Assembly (NCBI RefSeq): GCF_900637655.1
Contig: NZ_LR134384.1
Coordinates: 620,001 to 684,000 of the forward strand
From: Segatella oris
Lineage (GTDB): Bacteria > Bacteroidota > Bacteroidia > Bacteroidales > Bacteroidaceae
Length of the DNA stretch: 64,000 nt
Direction: 5' to 3'
Part shown: positions 25,479 through 35,565 of the stretch, in pieces
Layout of the letters: every line of letters begins with the position of its first letter
How positions within the stretch are numbered: the first letter of the stretch is position 1
The notes under the pieces: model-generated
What the model was told of the DNA's origin: nothing
Seen by the model: only the letters and a program-made list of their open reading frames with translations
The model's database searches: none
Made by a program: the position numbers and the translations under genes

Positions 25479-26492
25479 ATGGCAAACAAAAGAAAAAACA
25501 ATACTTTTACATGGCCTTGGCAGGGTAAAGGGTGGACAGCCGAGCACAAGGGACTGCTGCCTTTTGAGTGGGTAGTGTTAGCTTATATGGCGTTTACACT
25601 GCTGATTGTGCTGTTCACTTCTACCAAATTAGTCAATCCCGACGCTATGATCTGGGGACGTGTTCGCGTGGGAGCGATGACCATTGCTTTATGGGCGGTC
25701 TATCGAATGATGCCTTGTAAGCTCACAATGTTTGCCCGCGTAGCTGCTCAAATGGGCATGTTGGCATGGTGGTATCCCGATACCTACGAGATCAACCGCA
25801 TGTTTCCAAACCTTGATCACCTTTTTGCTACGTGGGAACAACAGCTTTTCGGCTTCCAGCCGGCACTTGATTTTGCGCGTGCTTTCCCGTCGCCAATCGT
25901 GAGCGAACTTATGGATTGCGGTTATGCGGCCTATTATCCGATGATTGCAGTCGTGTTGCTTTTCTACTTCTTCAAACGCTACGGAGAATTTGAAAAGACG
26001 GCTTTCATCATCTTGGGTTCGTTCTTTCTCTACTATGTTATCTATGACTTACTGCCTGTTGTGGGCCCCACCTTTTATTATAAGGCTATCGGTTTGCACA
26101 ACGCAGCACAGGGAATATTCCCCAATGTGGGCGACTATTTCAACTCACATCAAGACTGTCTGCCAAGTCCGGGCTATGCACAAGGCTTCTTCTACGACCT
26201 TGTGGAGGATGCAAAGGCAGCAGGTGAGCGTCCCACGGCAGCCTTCCCGAGCAGTCATGTGGGCGTGAGCACTATCTGTATACTGTTGGCTTGGCACAGC
26301 GGTAACCGCAAACTGCTGTTCTCTCTATTGCCTTTCTACGTGGTTCTCTGCATGGCAACCGTTTACATCCAGGCGCATTACGCCATTGATGCCATAGCAG
26401 GATTGATTACAGGAGTAGTGTTTTATGCGGTATTGAGCCTTTCCTCAAACCTCAAACTCACCCCCGGCCCCTCCCGAAGGGATGGGAGATGA
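25479..26492 (+). CDS. PAP2 / AUR1-like membrane phosphatase or phosphotransferase
   Basis: 337 aa, about six transmembrane helices. The PAP2 catalytic motifs are present in the AUR1-like (PAP2_3) form: FPSSHVGVS (catalytic His) and IQAHYAIDAIAGLITG (His/Asp). AUR1-type enzymes transfer phosphoinositol to ceramides, and Bacteroidales make sphingolipids, so inositol-phosphoceramide synthesis is a possible role, but simple lipid phosphatase activity is equally open. The last ~12 residues (KLTPGPSRRDGR) are encoded by a GC-rich repeat element, so the native C-terminus was probably replaced by an insertion. Confidence 0.8.
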   Translation: MANKRKNNTFTWPWQGKGWTAEHKGLLPFEWVVLAYMAFTLLIVLFTSTKLVNPDAMIWGRVRVGAMTIALWAVYRMMPCKLTMFARVAAQMGMLAWWYPDTYEINRMFPNLDHLFATWEQQLFGFQPALDFARAFPSPIVSELMDCGYAAYYPMIAVVLLFYFFKRYGEFEKTAFIILGSFFLYYVIYDLLPVVGPTFYYKAIGLHNAAQGIFPNVGDYFNSHQDCLPSPGYAQGFFYDLVEDAKAAGERPTAAFPSSHVGVSTICILLAWHSGNRKLLFSLLPFYVVLCMATVYIQAHYAIDAIAGLITGVVFYAVLSLSSNLKLTPGPSRRDGR

Positions 26493-26727
26493 CATTTGCT
26501 CAAAGCCTCTTGCATCCCCCAGTTTAACGCATTAAAAGAACAGAAACCATTAATTTTCAAAGGAAAGGAAACTGTAAAAAGCGGAAACTACGATTGATTT
26601 TTCAATAATGATGACATACAATTGATATAAATATAAAGACAATAAAGCAAACAACAGATAGCCCATAACGATCCTCTCAAGCTTTTTCTCCTCTCCCTTG
26701 GAGAGGGAAATGAGGGTGGGTTTTAGG
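26453..26727. repeat. GC-rich inverted-repeat element 2 (275 bp)
   Basis: The left end (CTCACCCCCGGCCCCTCCC, with CCC-GAAG-GGATGGGAG following) and right end (CTCCCTTGGAGAGGGAAATG then AGGGTGGGTTTTA) are imperfect inverted repeats of the same family as element 1. The left end overlaps the 3' end of the PAP2 gene. The interior (26500-26690) holds no gene. Confidence 0.6.
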
Positions 26728-26741
26728 CTATCTTTCCACTT

Positions 26742-28076
26742 ATGAACAAGAAATTATACATAGAAACCTATGGCTGTCAGATGAATGTAGCCGATAGTGA
26801 GGTGGTCGCCTCAGTAATGAAGATGGCAGGTTATGACGTCTGTGAGAACGAAGAAGAGGCTGATGCTATCTTTCTGAACACTTGCAGTATACGCGAAAAT
26901 GCAGAGAACAAGATTTATAATCGACTTGATACGCTTCATGCAGAACAGAAGAAAGGACGCCAACTCATTCTTGGTGTGCTCGGTTGTATGGCTGAACGTG
27001 TGAAGGATGACTTAATAAAGAACCATCATGCAAGCCTCGTATGCGGTCCCGATTCCTATCTTAATCTGCCGACAATGATTGCAGAATGCGAACTCGGACA
27101 TGCCACTGTAGACACCAATCTCTCTACAACCGAAACCTATCGCAACGTGCTTCCACAGCGCATTGGCGGCAATCGTGTGAGTGGTTTTGTAAGTATCATG
27201 CGCGGTTGTAACAACTTCTGCCATTACTGTATTGTGCCTTACACACGCGGAAGAGAACGCAGTCGCGATGTGGAAAGCATCTTGGCAGAAGTGAAAGACC
27301 TGCATGATAAAGGGTTTAAAGAAGTTACCCTGCTCGGACAGAACGTCAATTCCTATGGTCTGTTGCCTAATGGAAAGCGTCCCGAAAACGGCACTTCATT
27401 TGCCGAACTGCTGAGGAAAGTGGCCCAGAGTGTGCCTGATATGCGCGTGCGCTTCACCACTTCAAACCCTGAAGACATGACAGAAGACATCCTGCATGCC
27501 ATTGCCGAAGAACCCAATCTGTGTAAGCATATTCACTTCCCTGCACAGAGTGGAAGCAACAAGATACTGAAACTGATGAACAGAAAGTACACCCGTGAGG
27601 AGTATCTTGACAAGGTTGCAGCCATCAAACGCATCATCCCGGGTTGCGGTTTGACCACCGATATCTTCGTAGGCTATCATGATGAGACTGAAGAAGACCA
27701 GCAATTGACGCTCTCCTTAGTGAAAGAAGTGGGCTTCGACAGTGCTTTCATGTTCAAATATAGTGAGCGTCCCGGTACGTATGCAGCCAAACATCTGCCT
27801 GACAACGTATCCGAGGAAGTGAAGATTGCCCGACTGAATGAGCTTATTCATTTGCAGACCGCTATCAGTGGCGAGCAAAACAAGAAGGATGAAGGCTCAG
27901 AATTCGTTATTCTTACAGAGAGATTCAGCAAGAAAGACCGTAATCATCTCATGGGAAGAACCGAACAAAACAAGGCCGTTATCATCGAAAAAGGCAATCA
28001 CCATATAGGTGAATTCATCAAAGTGCGCATCACCGGTTCAACCAGTGCTACGCTCTTTGGTGAAGAAATCAAATAA
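26742..28076 (+). CDS. miaB: tRNA-2-methylthio-N6-dimethylallyladenosine synthase MiaB
   Basis: 444 aa. N-terminal UPF0004 domain with cluster cysteines (YGCQMN, LNTCSIREN, GVLGCMAER). Radical-SAM core with CxxxCxxC (RGCNNFCHYCIVPYTRGRE). C-terminal TRAM domain (from about residue 378). It adds the 2-methylthio group to i6A37 of tRNAs that read UNN codons. The gene leads a run of envelope genes, with the next ORF 17 nt away; the link is positional rather than functional. Confidence 0.95.
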   Translation: MNKKLYIETYGCQMNVADSEVVASVMKMAGYDVCENEEEADAIFLNTCSIRENAENKIYNRLDTLHAEQKKGRQLILGVLGCMAERVKDDLIKNHHASLVCGPDSYLNLPTMIAECELGHATVDTNLSTTETYRNVLPQRIGGNRVSGFVSIMRGCNNFCHYCIVPYTRGRERSRDVESILAEVKDLHDKGFKEVTLLGQNVNSYGLLPNGKRPENGTSFAELLRKVAQSVPDMRVRFTTSNPEDMTEDILHAIAEEPNLCKHIHFPAQSGSNKILKLMNRKYTREEYLDKVAAIKRIIPGCGLTTDIFVGYHDETEEDQQLTLSLVKEVGFDSAFMFKYSERPGTYAAKHLPDNVSEEVKIARLNELIHLQTAISGEQNKKDEGSEFVILTERFSKKDRNHLMGRTEQNKAVIIEKGNHHIGEFIKVRITGSTSATLFGEEIK

Positions 28077-28093
28077 ACAAAGGTTGAAGACGT

Positions 28094-29935
28094 ATGAAAG
28101 AGTTCCTGCAAGTGCTGCGCCGTTTCGTTCCACCTTATAAGAAATATCTGGTGTGGAGCGTTATATTCAACATCCTTTCGGCGGTGCTGAATATCTTTTC
28201 GTTCATGACATTGATCCCTATTTTGCAGATTTTGTTTAAGACAAGTGATGTAAAACCTGTCACGAAACTCATCACTTGGGACAATGTGCATGGTGTAGAA
28301 AGCATGGTAGAAATGTTGACCAACAATGCCAACTACTACATTCAGCACTTCATAGTAACGACAGGAGAGGCCAATACACTGCTTATTATCGGCATACTTC
28401 TGGCTTTCATGACGATGCTTAAAACCGCAGCCTACTTCCTTTCTTCAGCCACGATAATCCCTATTAGAACAGGAGTTGTGCGCGATATCCGCAATCAACT
28501 CTATCAGAAAATCAATGCCTTGTCGCTTGGTTTCTTCAGTGAAGAGCGCAAAGGTGACATCATCGCCCGCATGAGTGGTGATGTTCAGGAGATTGAGAAC
28601 TCTATTATGGCGAGTCTTGACATGCTTTTCAAGAACCCCATTCTCATCATCAGCTACTTCATAGCATTGATTGTTACCTCGTGGCAACTTACACTTTTCA
28701 CGATTATCTTTGTGCCTATATTCGGTTGGTTCATGGGCTTTGTGGGCCGAAAACTTAAGGCACAGAGTATCGAAGCACAGGGATTGTGGAGCGATACGAT
28801 GAGTCAGGTGGAGGAAACACTCGGAGGTTTACGCATCATCAAGGCCTTCTGTGCAGAGAAACTGATGAACGAACGGTTTGATAAAGTCAATAGTAACTAC
28901 CGTAAAAACGTCATGCGAGTGAATATCCGACAGCAATTGGCGCATCCAATGAGTGAGTTTCTCGGTACCGTTATGATTATTATCGTGCTTTGGGTGGGTG
29001 GTATGCTTGTGCTGAACAACCACACTTTGACCGGTCCTAAGTTCATCTATTACCTCGTGATGCTTTATTCTATCATCAATCCACTGAAAGAATTCTCGAA
29101 AGCCGGCTACAACATACCGAAAGGTTTGGCCAGTATGGAGCGCGTAGATAAAATCCTCAAGGCTGAAATCAGCATCAAGGAAAAGAGCAATCCACATCCA
29201 ATCATGGCCTTTGAACACGAGATTGAATTCCGCAATGTGTCGTTCAAATACGACCAACAGTGGGTGTTGAAAGACATCAACCTTGTTATTCCAAAAGGCA
29301 AGATGATTGCCTTAGTGGGGCAGAGTGGTTCTGGAAAGTCTACACTTGTCGACCTTATTCCACGTTACTACGATGTACAGAAGGGCGAAGTGCTCATAGA
29401 CGGCATCAACGTTAAAGACCTTGGCATTCATGATTTGCGCCGACTCATCGGCAATGTCAACCAAGAAGCTATTCTCTTTAACGATACTTTCAAGAATAAC
29501 ATCAAGTTTGGAACGGTCGAAGCTACCGATGAACAAATTGCCAATGCAGCCCGAATAGCCAACGCATACGACTTCATCATGCAAAGCGAAAACGGCTTCG
29601 ACACGAACATTGGCGACCGTGGTGGACGCCTTTCGGGTGGTCAACGGCAGCGTGTGAGCATAGCCCGCGCTATCTTGAAGAACCCACCTATCCTCATACT
29701 TGACGAAGCAACATCAGCTCTCGACACAGAGAGTGAACGTCTTGTACAGGATGCTTTGACGCATTTAATGAAGACAAGAACGACTATTGCCGTAGCTCAT
29801 CGCCTCTCAACAATCAGGAATGCCGACGAAATCTGCGTGCTCCACGAGGGCCGTATCATAGAACGTGGCACGCATGAAGAACTCATTCGCAACAACGGAT
29901 ACTACAAAAAGCTACACGATATGCAGCAAGTGTAA
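28094..29935 (+). CDS. ABC exporter, fused permease/ATPase (MsbA-like)
   Basis: 613 aa. An N-terminal six-helix ABC exporter domain (about 1-340) is followed by an ATPase with Walker A (VGQSGSGKST), signature LSGGQRQRVSIARA, Walker B (ILILDEATSALD) and the H-loop (VAHRLSTI). The half-transporter acts as a homodimer. MsbA flips lipid A-core or other lipids to the periplasmic leaflet. The position just ahead of a LtaS-like and a lipid A acyltransferase-like gene supports a lipid/LPS export role, though other lipophilic substrates are possible. Confidence 0.9.
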   Translation: MKEFLQVLRRFVPPYKKYLVWSVIFNILSAVLNIFSFMTLIPILQILFKTSDVKPVTKLITWDNVHGVESMVEMLTNNANYYIQHFIVTTGEANTLLIIGILLAFMTMLKTAAYFLSSATIIPIRTGVVRDIRNQLYQKINALSLGFFSEERKGDIIARMSGDVQEIENSIMASLDMLFKNPILIISYFIALIVTSWQLTLFTIIFVPIFGWFMGFVGRKLKAQSIEAQGLWSDTMSQVEETLGGLRIIKAFCAEKLMNERFDKVNSNYRKNVMRVNIRQQLAHPMSEFLGTVMIIIVLWVGGMLVLNNHTLTGPKFIYYLVMLYSIINPLKEFSKAGYNIPKGLASMERVDKILKAEISIKEKSNPHPIMAFEHEIEFRNVSFKYDQQWVLKDINLVIPKGKMIALVGQSGSGKSTLVDLIPRYYDVQKGEVLIDGINVKDLGIHDLRRLIGNVNQEAILFNDTFKNNIKFGTVEATDEQIANAARIANAYDFIMQSENGFDTNIGDRGGRLSGGQRQRVSIARAILKNPPILILDEATSALDTESERLVQDALTHLMKTRTTIAVAHRLSTIRNADEICVLHEGRIIERGTHEELIRNNGYYKKLHDMQQV

Positions 29936-29957
29936 GATAAAGAAAGGATTAAACAGA

Positions 29958-31913
29958 ATGAAACGCCTATTAAAATCAACATTCGCCTCGCCGATAGCAT
30001 TGATTATCAACCTGCTGTTGGCCTATCTTATCTATTTTTTTGCACGCCTCACCTATGTGCTGGTAAACTACAGTTACTTTGCAGAAGGGATCAGGAATGA
30101 TGCTATCGGTCAATGGATAAAGGGCAGTTTGATGTTTGACACCACAGCCATTCTCTACACACATATCCCCTATATCATCCTCATGCTCTTTCCCCTTTGG
30201 CTGAAAGAAACGTCGATATATCATCACATTTGTAAGTGGCTGTTTGTTGTTGTGAATGCCATTGCATTGGCTATCAACCTTGCCGATGCCGTTTACTTCC
30301 CTTTCACATTACGCCGAACGACCACAAGCGTATTCCGTGAATTTAGCAATGAGAACAACATTACAGGCATCATCCTCCATAACACGCTGACTCATTGGTA
30401 TCTTCTCCTTGTGTTCGGCGTAATCATTTGGGCCGTATGGAAACTCTATGCCATGCCCCGCACCGACTATCGCGACTTTGTTTCAGCAAAAGATCGGTGG
30501 CTTTACACGGTCAAACTCTTTGTTTGCTTTGCGCTTGCAGGTATTGCTACTGTGGCAGGATGCCGTGGAGGACTGCAGTCGGGCGTGCGTCCTATCACCA
30601 TAAGCAATGCAAATCAGTTTGTAGAACGACCCACTGACTGCGCTGTTGTGCTTAATACGCCGTTCGCATTAATACGTACTATTGGCAAATCTGACTTCGA
30701 AATACCTCCTTATTACACATCACTCTACGAGGCCGAAAAGGTCTATTCGCCCGTTTACATCACTATTCCGAAGGGACAAATCAAGAAGAAAAACATTGTT
30801 ATTCTTATTGTTGAAAGCTTTGGAAGAGAATATATCGGTGGCTTTAACAAAGACTTTTTCGATGGTAAATACAAGGGATATACGCCCAATGTAGACCGTC
30901 TGATTGAGAAAAGTCTTGTCTATCGCTATTCATTCTGCAATGGACGAAAGAGCATTGACGGCATGCCTTCCATTCTTTGCAGCATTCCCCGCTTCGGTGA
31001 GCCCTTTATTCTTACGCCCGCTTCGATGAATGATTATACAGGCATACCTGGTCTTTTAAGTCATTGGGGCTATCAGACGGCATTCTTCCATGGGGCAAAT
31101 CGCGGTTCAATGGGCTTTCTGGCATTCTCCAAAAAGATTGGTTTTCAAAACTATTATGGCCGCCAAGACTATGATGAAGACCCTCGCTTTGGTGGCGATA
31201 AGGACTTTGATGGCAACTGGGGAATATGGGATGAGCCTTTCCTTCAATACTATTGCACGAAGATGGGAGAGATGAAAGAGCCTTTCATGACGGCACTTTT
31301 CACTGTATCAAGCCACGACCCGTTCGTTGTTCCCAATAAATATAAGAACGTTTATAAGGAAGAACACCTGCCCATTCAAAAGTGCATACGCTACACCGAC
31401 ATGGCCATTGGCAAGTTCTTTGCCTCGGCAAGCAAGCAGAAATGGTTCAAGAACACTATCTTTGTGCTTACCAGTGACCACACCAACCAAAGTGATCATG
31501 CACAATATAAAACCGACATAGGAGGTTTCTGCTCACCTATTATTATATATGATCCGTCGGGTGACATCAAGCCTCAACGTGTGGATGGCATCGCACAGCA
31601 GATAGATATCATGCCAACACTACTTGATTATATAGGTTATCACCGGCCATATATAGCCTTTGGAACCGACCTTCTCGGCACACCTGCAAACGAAACATGG
31701 GCCGTGAACTATCTCAACGGCATCTATCAATACGTGAAATATGGTTATGTTCTGCAATGGGATGGCAAACAAACCAAGGCCATTTATCGTCTCACTGACC
31801 TGCTCATGGAACATAACCTCGTAGGAAAAGTGAAAGAACAGCACCAGATGGAGACCGAACTCAAGGCCATCATCTATCAATATATGTACCGAATGGTGAA
31901 GAATAAACTCTAA
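29958..31913 (+). CDS. LTA synthase-like membrane sulfatase-fold phosphotransferase
   Basis: 651 aa from MKRLLKSTFASPIALI at 29958; an upstream start inside the ABC gene is rejected. About five N-terminal TM helices (to ~residue 215) anchor a periplasmic sulfatase-fold domain. Metal and catalytic blocks are visible: VESFGREYIGGF, GRKSIDGMPSIL (nucleophile position probably Ser; LtaS uses Thr), FFHGANRGSMG and TSDHTNQSDH. Such enzymes move phosphoglycerol or phosphoethanolamine head groups onto glycans or lipids. The nearby glycerophosphotransferase and cytidylyltransferase fit a phospho-polyol system. Confidence 0.88.
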   Translation: MKRLLKSTFASPIALIINLLLAYLIYFFARLTYVLVNYSYFAEGIRNDAIGQWIKGSLMFDTTAILYTHIPYIILMLFPLWLKETSIYHHICKWLFVVVNAIALAINLADAVYFPFTLRRTTTSVFREFSNENNITGIILHNTLTHWYLLLVFGVIIWAVWKLYAMPRTDYRDFVSAKDRWLYTVKLFVCFALAGIATVAGCRGGLQSGVRPITISNANQFVERPTDCAVVLNTPFALIRTIGKSDFEIPPYYTSLYEAEKVYSPVYITIPKGQIKKKNIVILIVESFGREYIGGFNKDFFDGKYKGYTPNVDRLIEKSLVYRYSFCNGRKSIDGMPSILCSIPRFGEPFILTPASMNDYTGIPGLLSHWGYQTAFFHGANRGSMGFLAFSKKIGFQNYYGRQDYDEDPRFGGDKDFDGNWGIWDEPFLQYYCTKMGEMKEPFMTALFTVSSHDPFVVPNKYKNVYKEEHLPIQKCIRYTDMAIGKFFASASKQKWFKNTIFVLTSDHTNQSDHAQYKTDIGGFCSPIIIYDPSGDIKPQRVDGIAQQIDIMPTLLDYIGYHRPYIAFGTDLLGTPANETWAVNYLNGIYQYVKYGYVLQWDGKQTKAIYRLTDLLMEHNLVGKVKEQHQMETELKAIIYQYMYRMVKNKL

Positions 31914-31930
31914 GTTCTGTCCGAAACAAT

Positions 31931-32875
31931 ATGAAAAAAGCACTGTTATATATAGCTTATACCATCGCTTATGGCTTTTGGTGGGCAATGTCTTTGCTCC
32001 CCTTATGGCTGCTTTATTGCTTTTCCGACCTGCTCTATCTGCTCATGGCATACGTTGTTCGCTATCGTCATGCCGTGATATGGAGCAATCTAACCAGCTC
32101 TTTCCCAGAGAAAACAGAGGCTGAACTGCATGAGATTGAACACAAATTCTACCATTGGTTCTGTGATTATCTCGTCGAAACGATGAAGCTGATGACTATA
32201 AGCAAGCAGCAAATCATGAAGAGAATGACTTTCACGGGCATGGAGACATTCAATCAAGTGTTGTCCGAAGGACAGTCTATAGGCGTTTATCTGGGTCACA
32301 TTGGCAACTGGGAATGGATTACCTCCATGCCTTATTGGGCACCAAATTCCCTTTGTTGTCAGCTTTATCACCCGCTTGAAAACGAATACTTTGACCGTCT
32401 TTTCAAGTTTGTTCGCGAGCGTCAGGGAGCATATTGCATTCCCATGCAGGAGTCTTTACGTAAGATTATCCAGTTTACACACGAAGGAAAGCCTCTCGTT
32501 GTAGGCTATATATCCGATCAAGTACCTCTCTGGTGGAACATACATCATTGGGTTGACTTCCTACACCACGATACTCCGGTGCTCACGGGAGCTGAACGAA
32601 TTGTCAAACACACTGGACAAGCCTTCTTTTATGGCCATGTTACACGCGTGAAAAGAGGCCACTATAACTGTGAAATGCGTCTTATCAGCCGTAACACCAA
32701 AGAGATGGCCGACTTTCAAATCACAGATTTATACTATAAAGAACTGGAAAAATCAATTCGAAACCAGCCCGAACTTTACCTATGGAGCCATAATCGCTGG
32801 AAAAGAACACGTGAAGAATTTAATAAAAACTGGGAAGTTAAGAATGGAAAGGTCGTAAGACGCAAGGAAGAATAA
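31931..32875 (+). CDS. Lysophospholipid / lipid A biosynthesis acyltransferase (LpxL/HtrB-like)
   Basis: 314 aa, close to the family length. An N-terminal membrane segment (about 8-38) is followed by the acyltransferase motif GHIGNWEW (HxxxxE, about residues 122-129). Other conserved parts are SDQVPLWWN and VDFLHHDTPVLTGAERI. LpxL-type enzymes add secondary acyl chains to lipid A precursors at the inner membrane. It is 17 nt downstream of the LtaS-like gene in the same operon. Confidence 0.9.
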   Translation: MKKALLYIAYTIAYGFWWAMSLLPLWLLYCFSDLLYLLMAYVVRYRHAVIWSNLTSSFPEKTEAELHEIEHKFYHWFCDYLVETMKLMTISKQQIMKRMTFTGMETFNQVLSEGQSIGVYLGHIGNWEWITSMPYWAPNSLCCQLYHPLENEYFDRLFKFVRERQGAYCIPMQESLRKIIQFTHEGKPLVVGYISDQVPLWWNIHHWVDFLHHDTPVLTGAERIVKHTGQAFFYGHVTRVKRGHYNCEMRLISRNTKEMADFQITDLYYKELEKSIRNQPELYLWSHNRWKRTREEFNKNWEVKNGKVVRRKEE

Positions 32876-32962
32876 CATCTATCAGACATTGAACTATTGC
32901 TTATCCTGGCTCAATTTCAATGAGAAAAAGACAAGAAACCTACTTTCTAATGAGCAAAGAAG

Positions 32963-33955
32963 ATGAAGATGAATCGTAAACTCTACTATATTCTACACAG
33001 TGGGAAAAATTCAAAATTGAGATATTATATTACCTCTTACCTTTGGATTTCAATGCCTCACTGCCTGCTCTCATGGTTTCGTAAAGCCATTATCTCAAAG
33101 GCACAACACGGCAATGATTGGGATGAAATCACGAAACGTGTGGAATATTACAACAAACTTCATCGTTCAGAAATAGACCTTCCAGCCTTTCAACAGAAAG
33201 CCATAAAACTCTCTGAACAGAAAAAAACAGGCCAATCGGTCTATTATCTTGATGCTTTCCGCTATGCAAAGTCCTTTCCATTGCATCTAAAATGGTGGCT
33301 GCAACCGGGCGATGTCACCTGGATTCCCGACATACCCGCTATTGTGAAAAGCCGACCTATCAAGGGTAACAATGCCAATTCCGTACTGTTGAAACTCGAC
33401 AGAGTGCGCCATTTTCTCTTCGTAAACGACCGACTCAAATTCACGGAGAAAGCCGACAAAGTGGTTTTCAGAGGGCTTATCGGACAGTTTGACAGCAATA
33501 CTTTAAAGCAAAACCGATATAGTTTCGTCAAGAAATTCTTTGGCAATCCACGCTTTAATATAGGAGTTATCGACAAAGGTTTCAACGAATGGAGCACCGA
33601 GAAAATGACCATTCGCGAGCATCTCTCCTATAAATTCATCATGGCTTTAGAAGGCAACGACGTGGCGAGTAACCTCAAATGGATTATGTCGTCAAATTCA
33701 ATTGCTGTCATGCCACACCCGACTTATGAAACATGGTTTATGGAAGGAACGCTCATTCCCGATTATCATTATATCGAGGTAAAGGCCGATTACTCTGATT
33801 TGGAAGCCAAAATTGACTATTATATCAATCATCCCGACGAGGCACAAAGCATCATCAACCATGCGCATGAATATGTAGACAAGTTCAGAAACCCCCAACG
33901 TGAATGCATCATCTCCATGCTTGTGCTGGACAAATATTTTAGAACCACACAGTAG
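32963..33955 (+). CDS. Glycosyltransferase family 90 (LpsA/CAP10-like)
   Basis: 330 aa. The C-terminal half carries the CAP10/GT90 pattern: DKVVFRGLIGQ, LSYKFIMALEGNDVASNLKW and MSSNSIAVMPHPTYETWF, with YHYIEVKADYSDLEAKI following. Members add xylosyl or glucosyl residues to LPS or capsule chains in bacteria. The acceptor is unknown. It lies 87 nt after the acyltransferase, on the same strand. Two in-frame ATGs (32963 and 32969) are equally possible as start. Confidence 0.85.
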   Translation: MKMNRKLYYILHSGKNSKLRYYITSYLWISMPHCLLSWFRKAIISKAQHGNDWDEITKRVEYYNKLHRSEIDLPAFQQKAIKLSEQKKTGQSVYYLDAFRYAKSFPLHLKWWLQPGDVTWIPDIPAIVKSRPIKGNNANSVLLKLDRVRHFLFVNDRLKFTEKADKVVFRGLIGQFDSNTLKQNRYSFVKKFFGNPRFNIGVIDKGFNEWSTEKMTIREHLSYKFIMALEGNDVASNLKWIMSSNSIAVMPHPTYETWFMEGTLIPDYHYIEVKADYSDLEAKIDYYINHPDEAQSIINHAHEYVDKFRNPQRECIISMLVLDKYFRTTQ

Positions 33956-34044
33956 AGAAATGCTTCATCCCCTTTGATAATAAGCATCTTAACACCTCAT
34001 CTTGTACAGAATATTTCTTAAAACATCATAAAAACAATAATAAA

Positions 34045-34908
34045 ATGACAGAACAAAAGACAAGGATTTCAGACGAAGAAACCAAGAAACTTCAGGCTTA
34101 TATCCTTGACATCATGGTCAATATCGACCGTGTATGTCGTGAACACCACCTGCGCTACTATCTTTTAGCCGGCACAATGCTGGGAGCCGTGAGGCATAAA
34201 GGCTTCGTTCCATGGGATGACGATGCCGACATAGCACTGCCACGAAAGGATTATAACATCCTTATTGCACATGCCAATGAATGGCTTCCCAAGCATATAG
34301 AACTCGTCAGTGGCGTTCAAAATCCCTATTATCCCTATGCTTTCGCACGCATTCAAAATTCAGAAACCACCTATATCCTGCGCCGAAGCTTCAACTTCAT
34401 CGGTGGACTTCCAGTGGATATCTTCCCACTTGACGGCATGACCGAAAACCCATTGAAGCGCAAATGGCACTACATGAGATATGATTTCTTCGTGCGACTG
34501 ATGTATTATAACCTGCGCGATCCTTATAAACATGGTCGTGGCATTGACTGTCTTTTCATCAAGATGTGCCATAAGTTGTTTTCTTCTGCATGGCTACACC
34601 GCAAACTTGACAAGATACAAAGCGAGTATGACTTCGACAGTTCAACGCTCGTTGCCGACCATGACAACGCACCTGACCGCGGAATTCTGGCGCGTGAGGT
34701 TTATGGAGAGCCTACTCCTATCACCTTTGAAGGCCACACTTTCATGGGTGTTGCCAAGCCCGATGAATATCTGAAATACTGCTATGGCAACTATATGGAA
34801 ATGCCAAGCGAACTCCCTCCGCAGAACTTCAGGTTTCTCGACTTGCAACTTCCCTATCGCTCTTATTTGAAACAGCAGAATATAAAAAGCAAAAAAGAAC
34901 AGCATTAG
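34045..34908 (+). CDS. LicD family phosphotransferase
   Basis: 287 aa. The LicD signature LAGTMLGAVRHKGFVPWDDD (nucleotidyltransferase-like fold with Asp pair) is followed by DIALPRKDY, and the C-terminal half contains the usual FEGHTFMGVAKPDEYL block. LicD proteins transfer phosphocholine or similar phospho-alcohols from CDP-activated donors to surface glycans. With the cytidylyltransferase fusion encoded at 37.8-39.2 kb, a donor made locally is plausible. It is the last gene before a strong terminator. Confidence 0.9.
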   Translation: MTEQKTRISDEETKKLQAYILDIMVNIDRVCREHHLRYYLLAGTMLGAVRHKGFVPWDDDADIALPRKDYNILIAHANEWLPKHIELVSGVQNPYYPYAFARIQNSETTYILRRSFNFIGGLPVDIFPLDGMTENPLKRKWHYMRYDFFVRLMYYNLRDPYKHGRGIDCLFIKMCHKLFSSAWLHRKLDKIQSEYDFDSSTLVADHDNAPDRGILAREVYGEPTPITFEGHTFMGVAKPDEYLKYCYGNYMEMPSELPPQNFRFLDLQLPYRSYLKQQNIKSKKEQH

Positions 34909-34950
34909 CTGAATAACACAACCATAAAAGGCGTTAATACTAAACTCAAG

Positions 34951-35019
34951 AAAAGACAGACAAAGAAAAGAATAACGCTGTATTACAGCAAAATTTCTTT
35001 TGTTTGTCTGTCTTTCTTA
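34951..35019 (+). terminator. Terminator after LicD gene
   Basis: AAAAGACAGACAAAGAAAAG pairs with CTTTTGTTTGTCTGTCTTT (one mismatch), enclosing a second small GCTGTATTACAGC hairpin. T-rich sequence follows. The remaining intergenic DNA to 35565 holds an AT-rich stretch, a GTGTTGATAA/TTATCAACAC hairpin (35221-35267), a 22-bp array and the facing terminator. Confidence 0.8.
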
Positions 35020-35277
35020 TTTTTAATACTTCCTGATGCATGGGCTAATCGACTCTCAAAGAAGAATTGAATAACACAGAATGCCATACAACATTTTTTA
35101 TGATACCTAACAATTTATGCAATAACTACATACAGATAATGCGTTTACAACCTGCAAAATAACATCAAATCTTAATTATATTTATTTAAGAAAATAATCA
35201 AAATTAATTACAGTTAGAGGGTGTTGATAAATAGAAACATTAAAGATTGAAAGGCTATTATCAACACTTTAGACTCC

Positions 35278-35390
35278 AAATTGAGTCATTTCACCTTACT
35301 TTTTGATGCATATCAGTTAGTAATATGAGTCTAATTACACGCTAATTTGAGTCATATTACACGATGATTTGATACATATTACAAGCCTAT
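35278..35390. repeat. 22-bp repeat array 6 (diverged)
   Basis: Units with TTGAGTCAT, TTGATGCAT and ATGAGTCTAATTACACG cores in 22-bp register; CG positions are decayed to AT compared with other arrays. Confidence 0.65.
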
Positions 35391-35405
35391 TTCCAAGTAA
35401 ACATG

Positions 35406-35436
35406 AAAAAGGGGAAAGCAGATATCTGCTCTCCCC
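35406..35436 (-). terminator. Terminator of the glycerophosphotransferase gene
   Basis: On the minus strand GGGGAGAGCAGAT pairs with ATCTGCTTTCCCC and is followed by TTTTTC. It lies about 130 nt past the stop at 35566. Confidence 0.7.
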
Positions 35437-35565
35437 GACACAAAGATAATGTTTTTTAAAGGCGTTTCCAAATTGAGTTTAATTTTAATTTACAATCAAC
35501 TATTCATTTCCTGTCAACTCTAATACCTTTCTTCGCCATTTCAAAACACTTTGGTCTTTTTATGT

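Noticed and set aside
35221..35267. Second DnaA-box cluster
   Set aside because: Only two TTATCAACA-type sites forming one hairpin; not a cluster.
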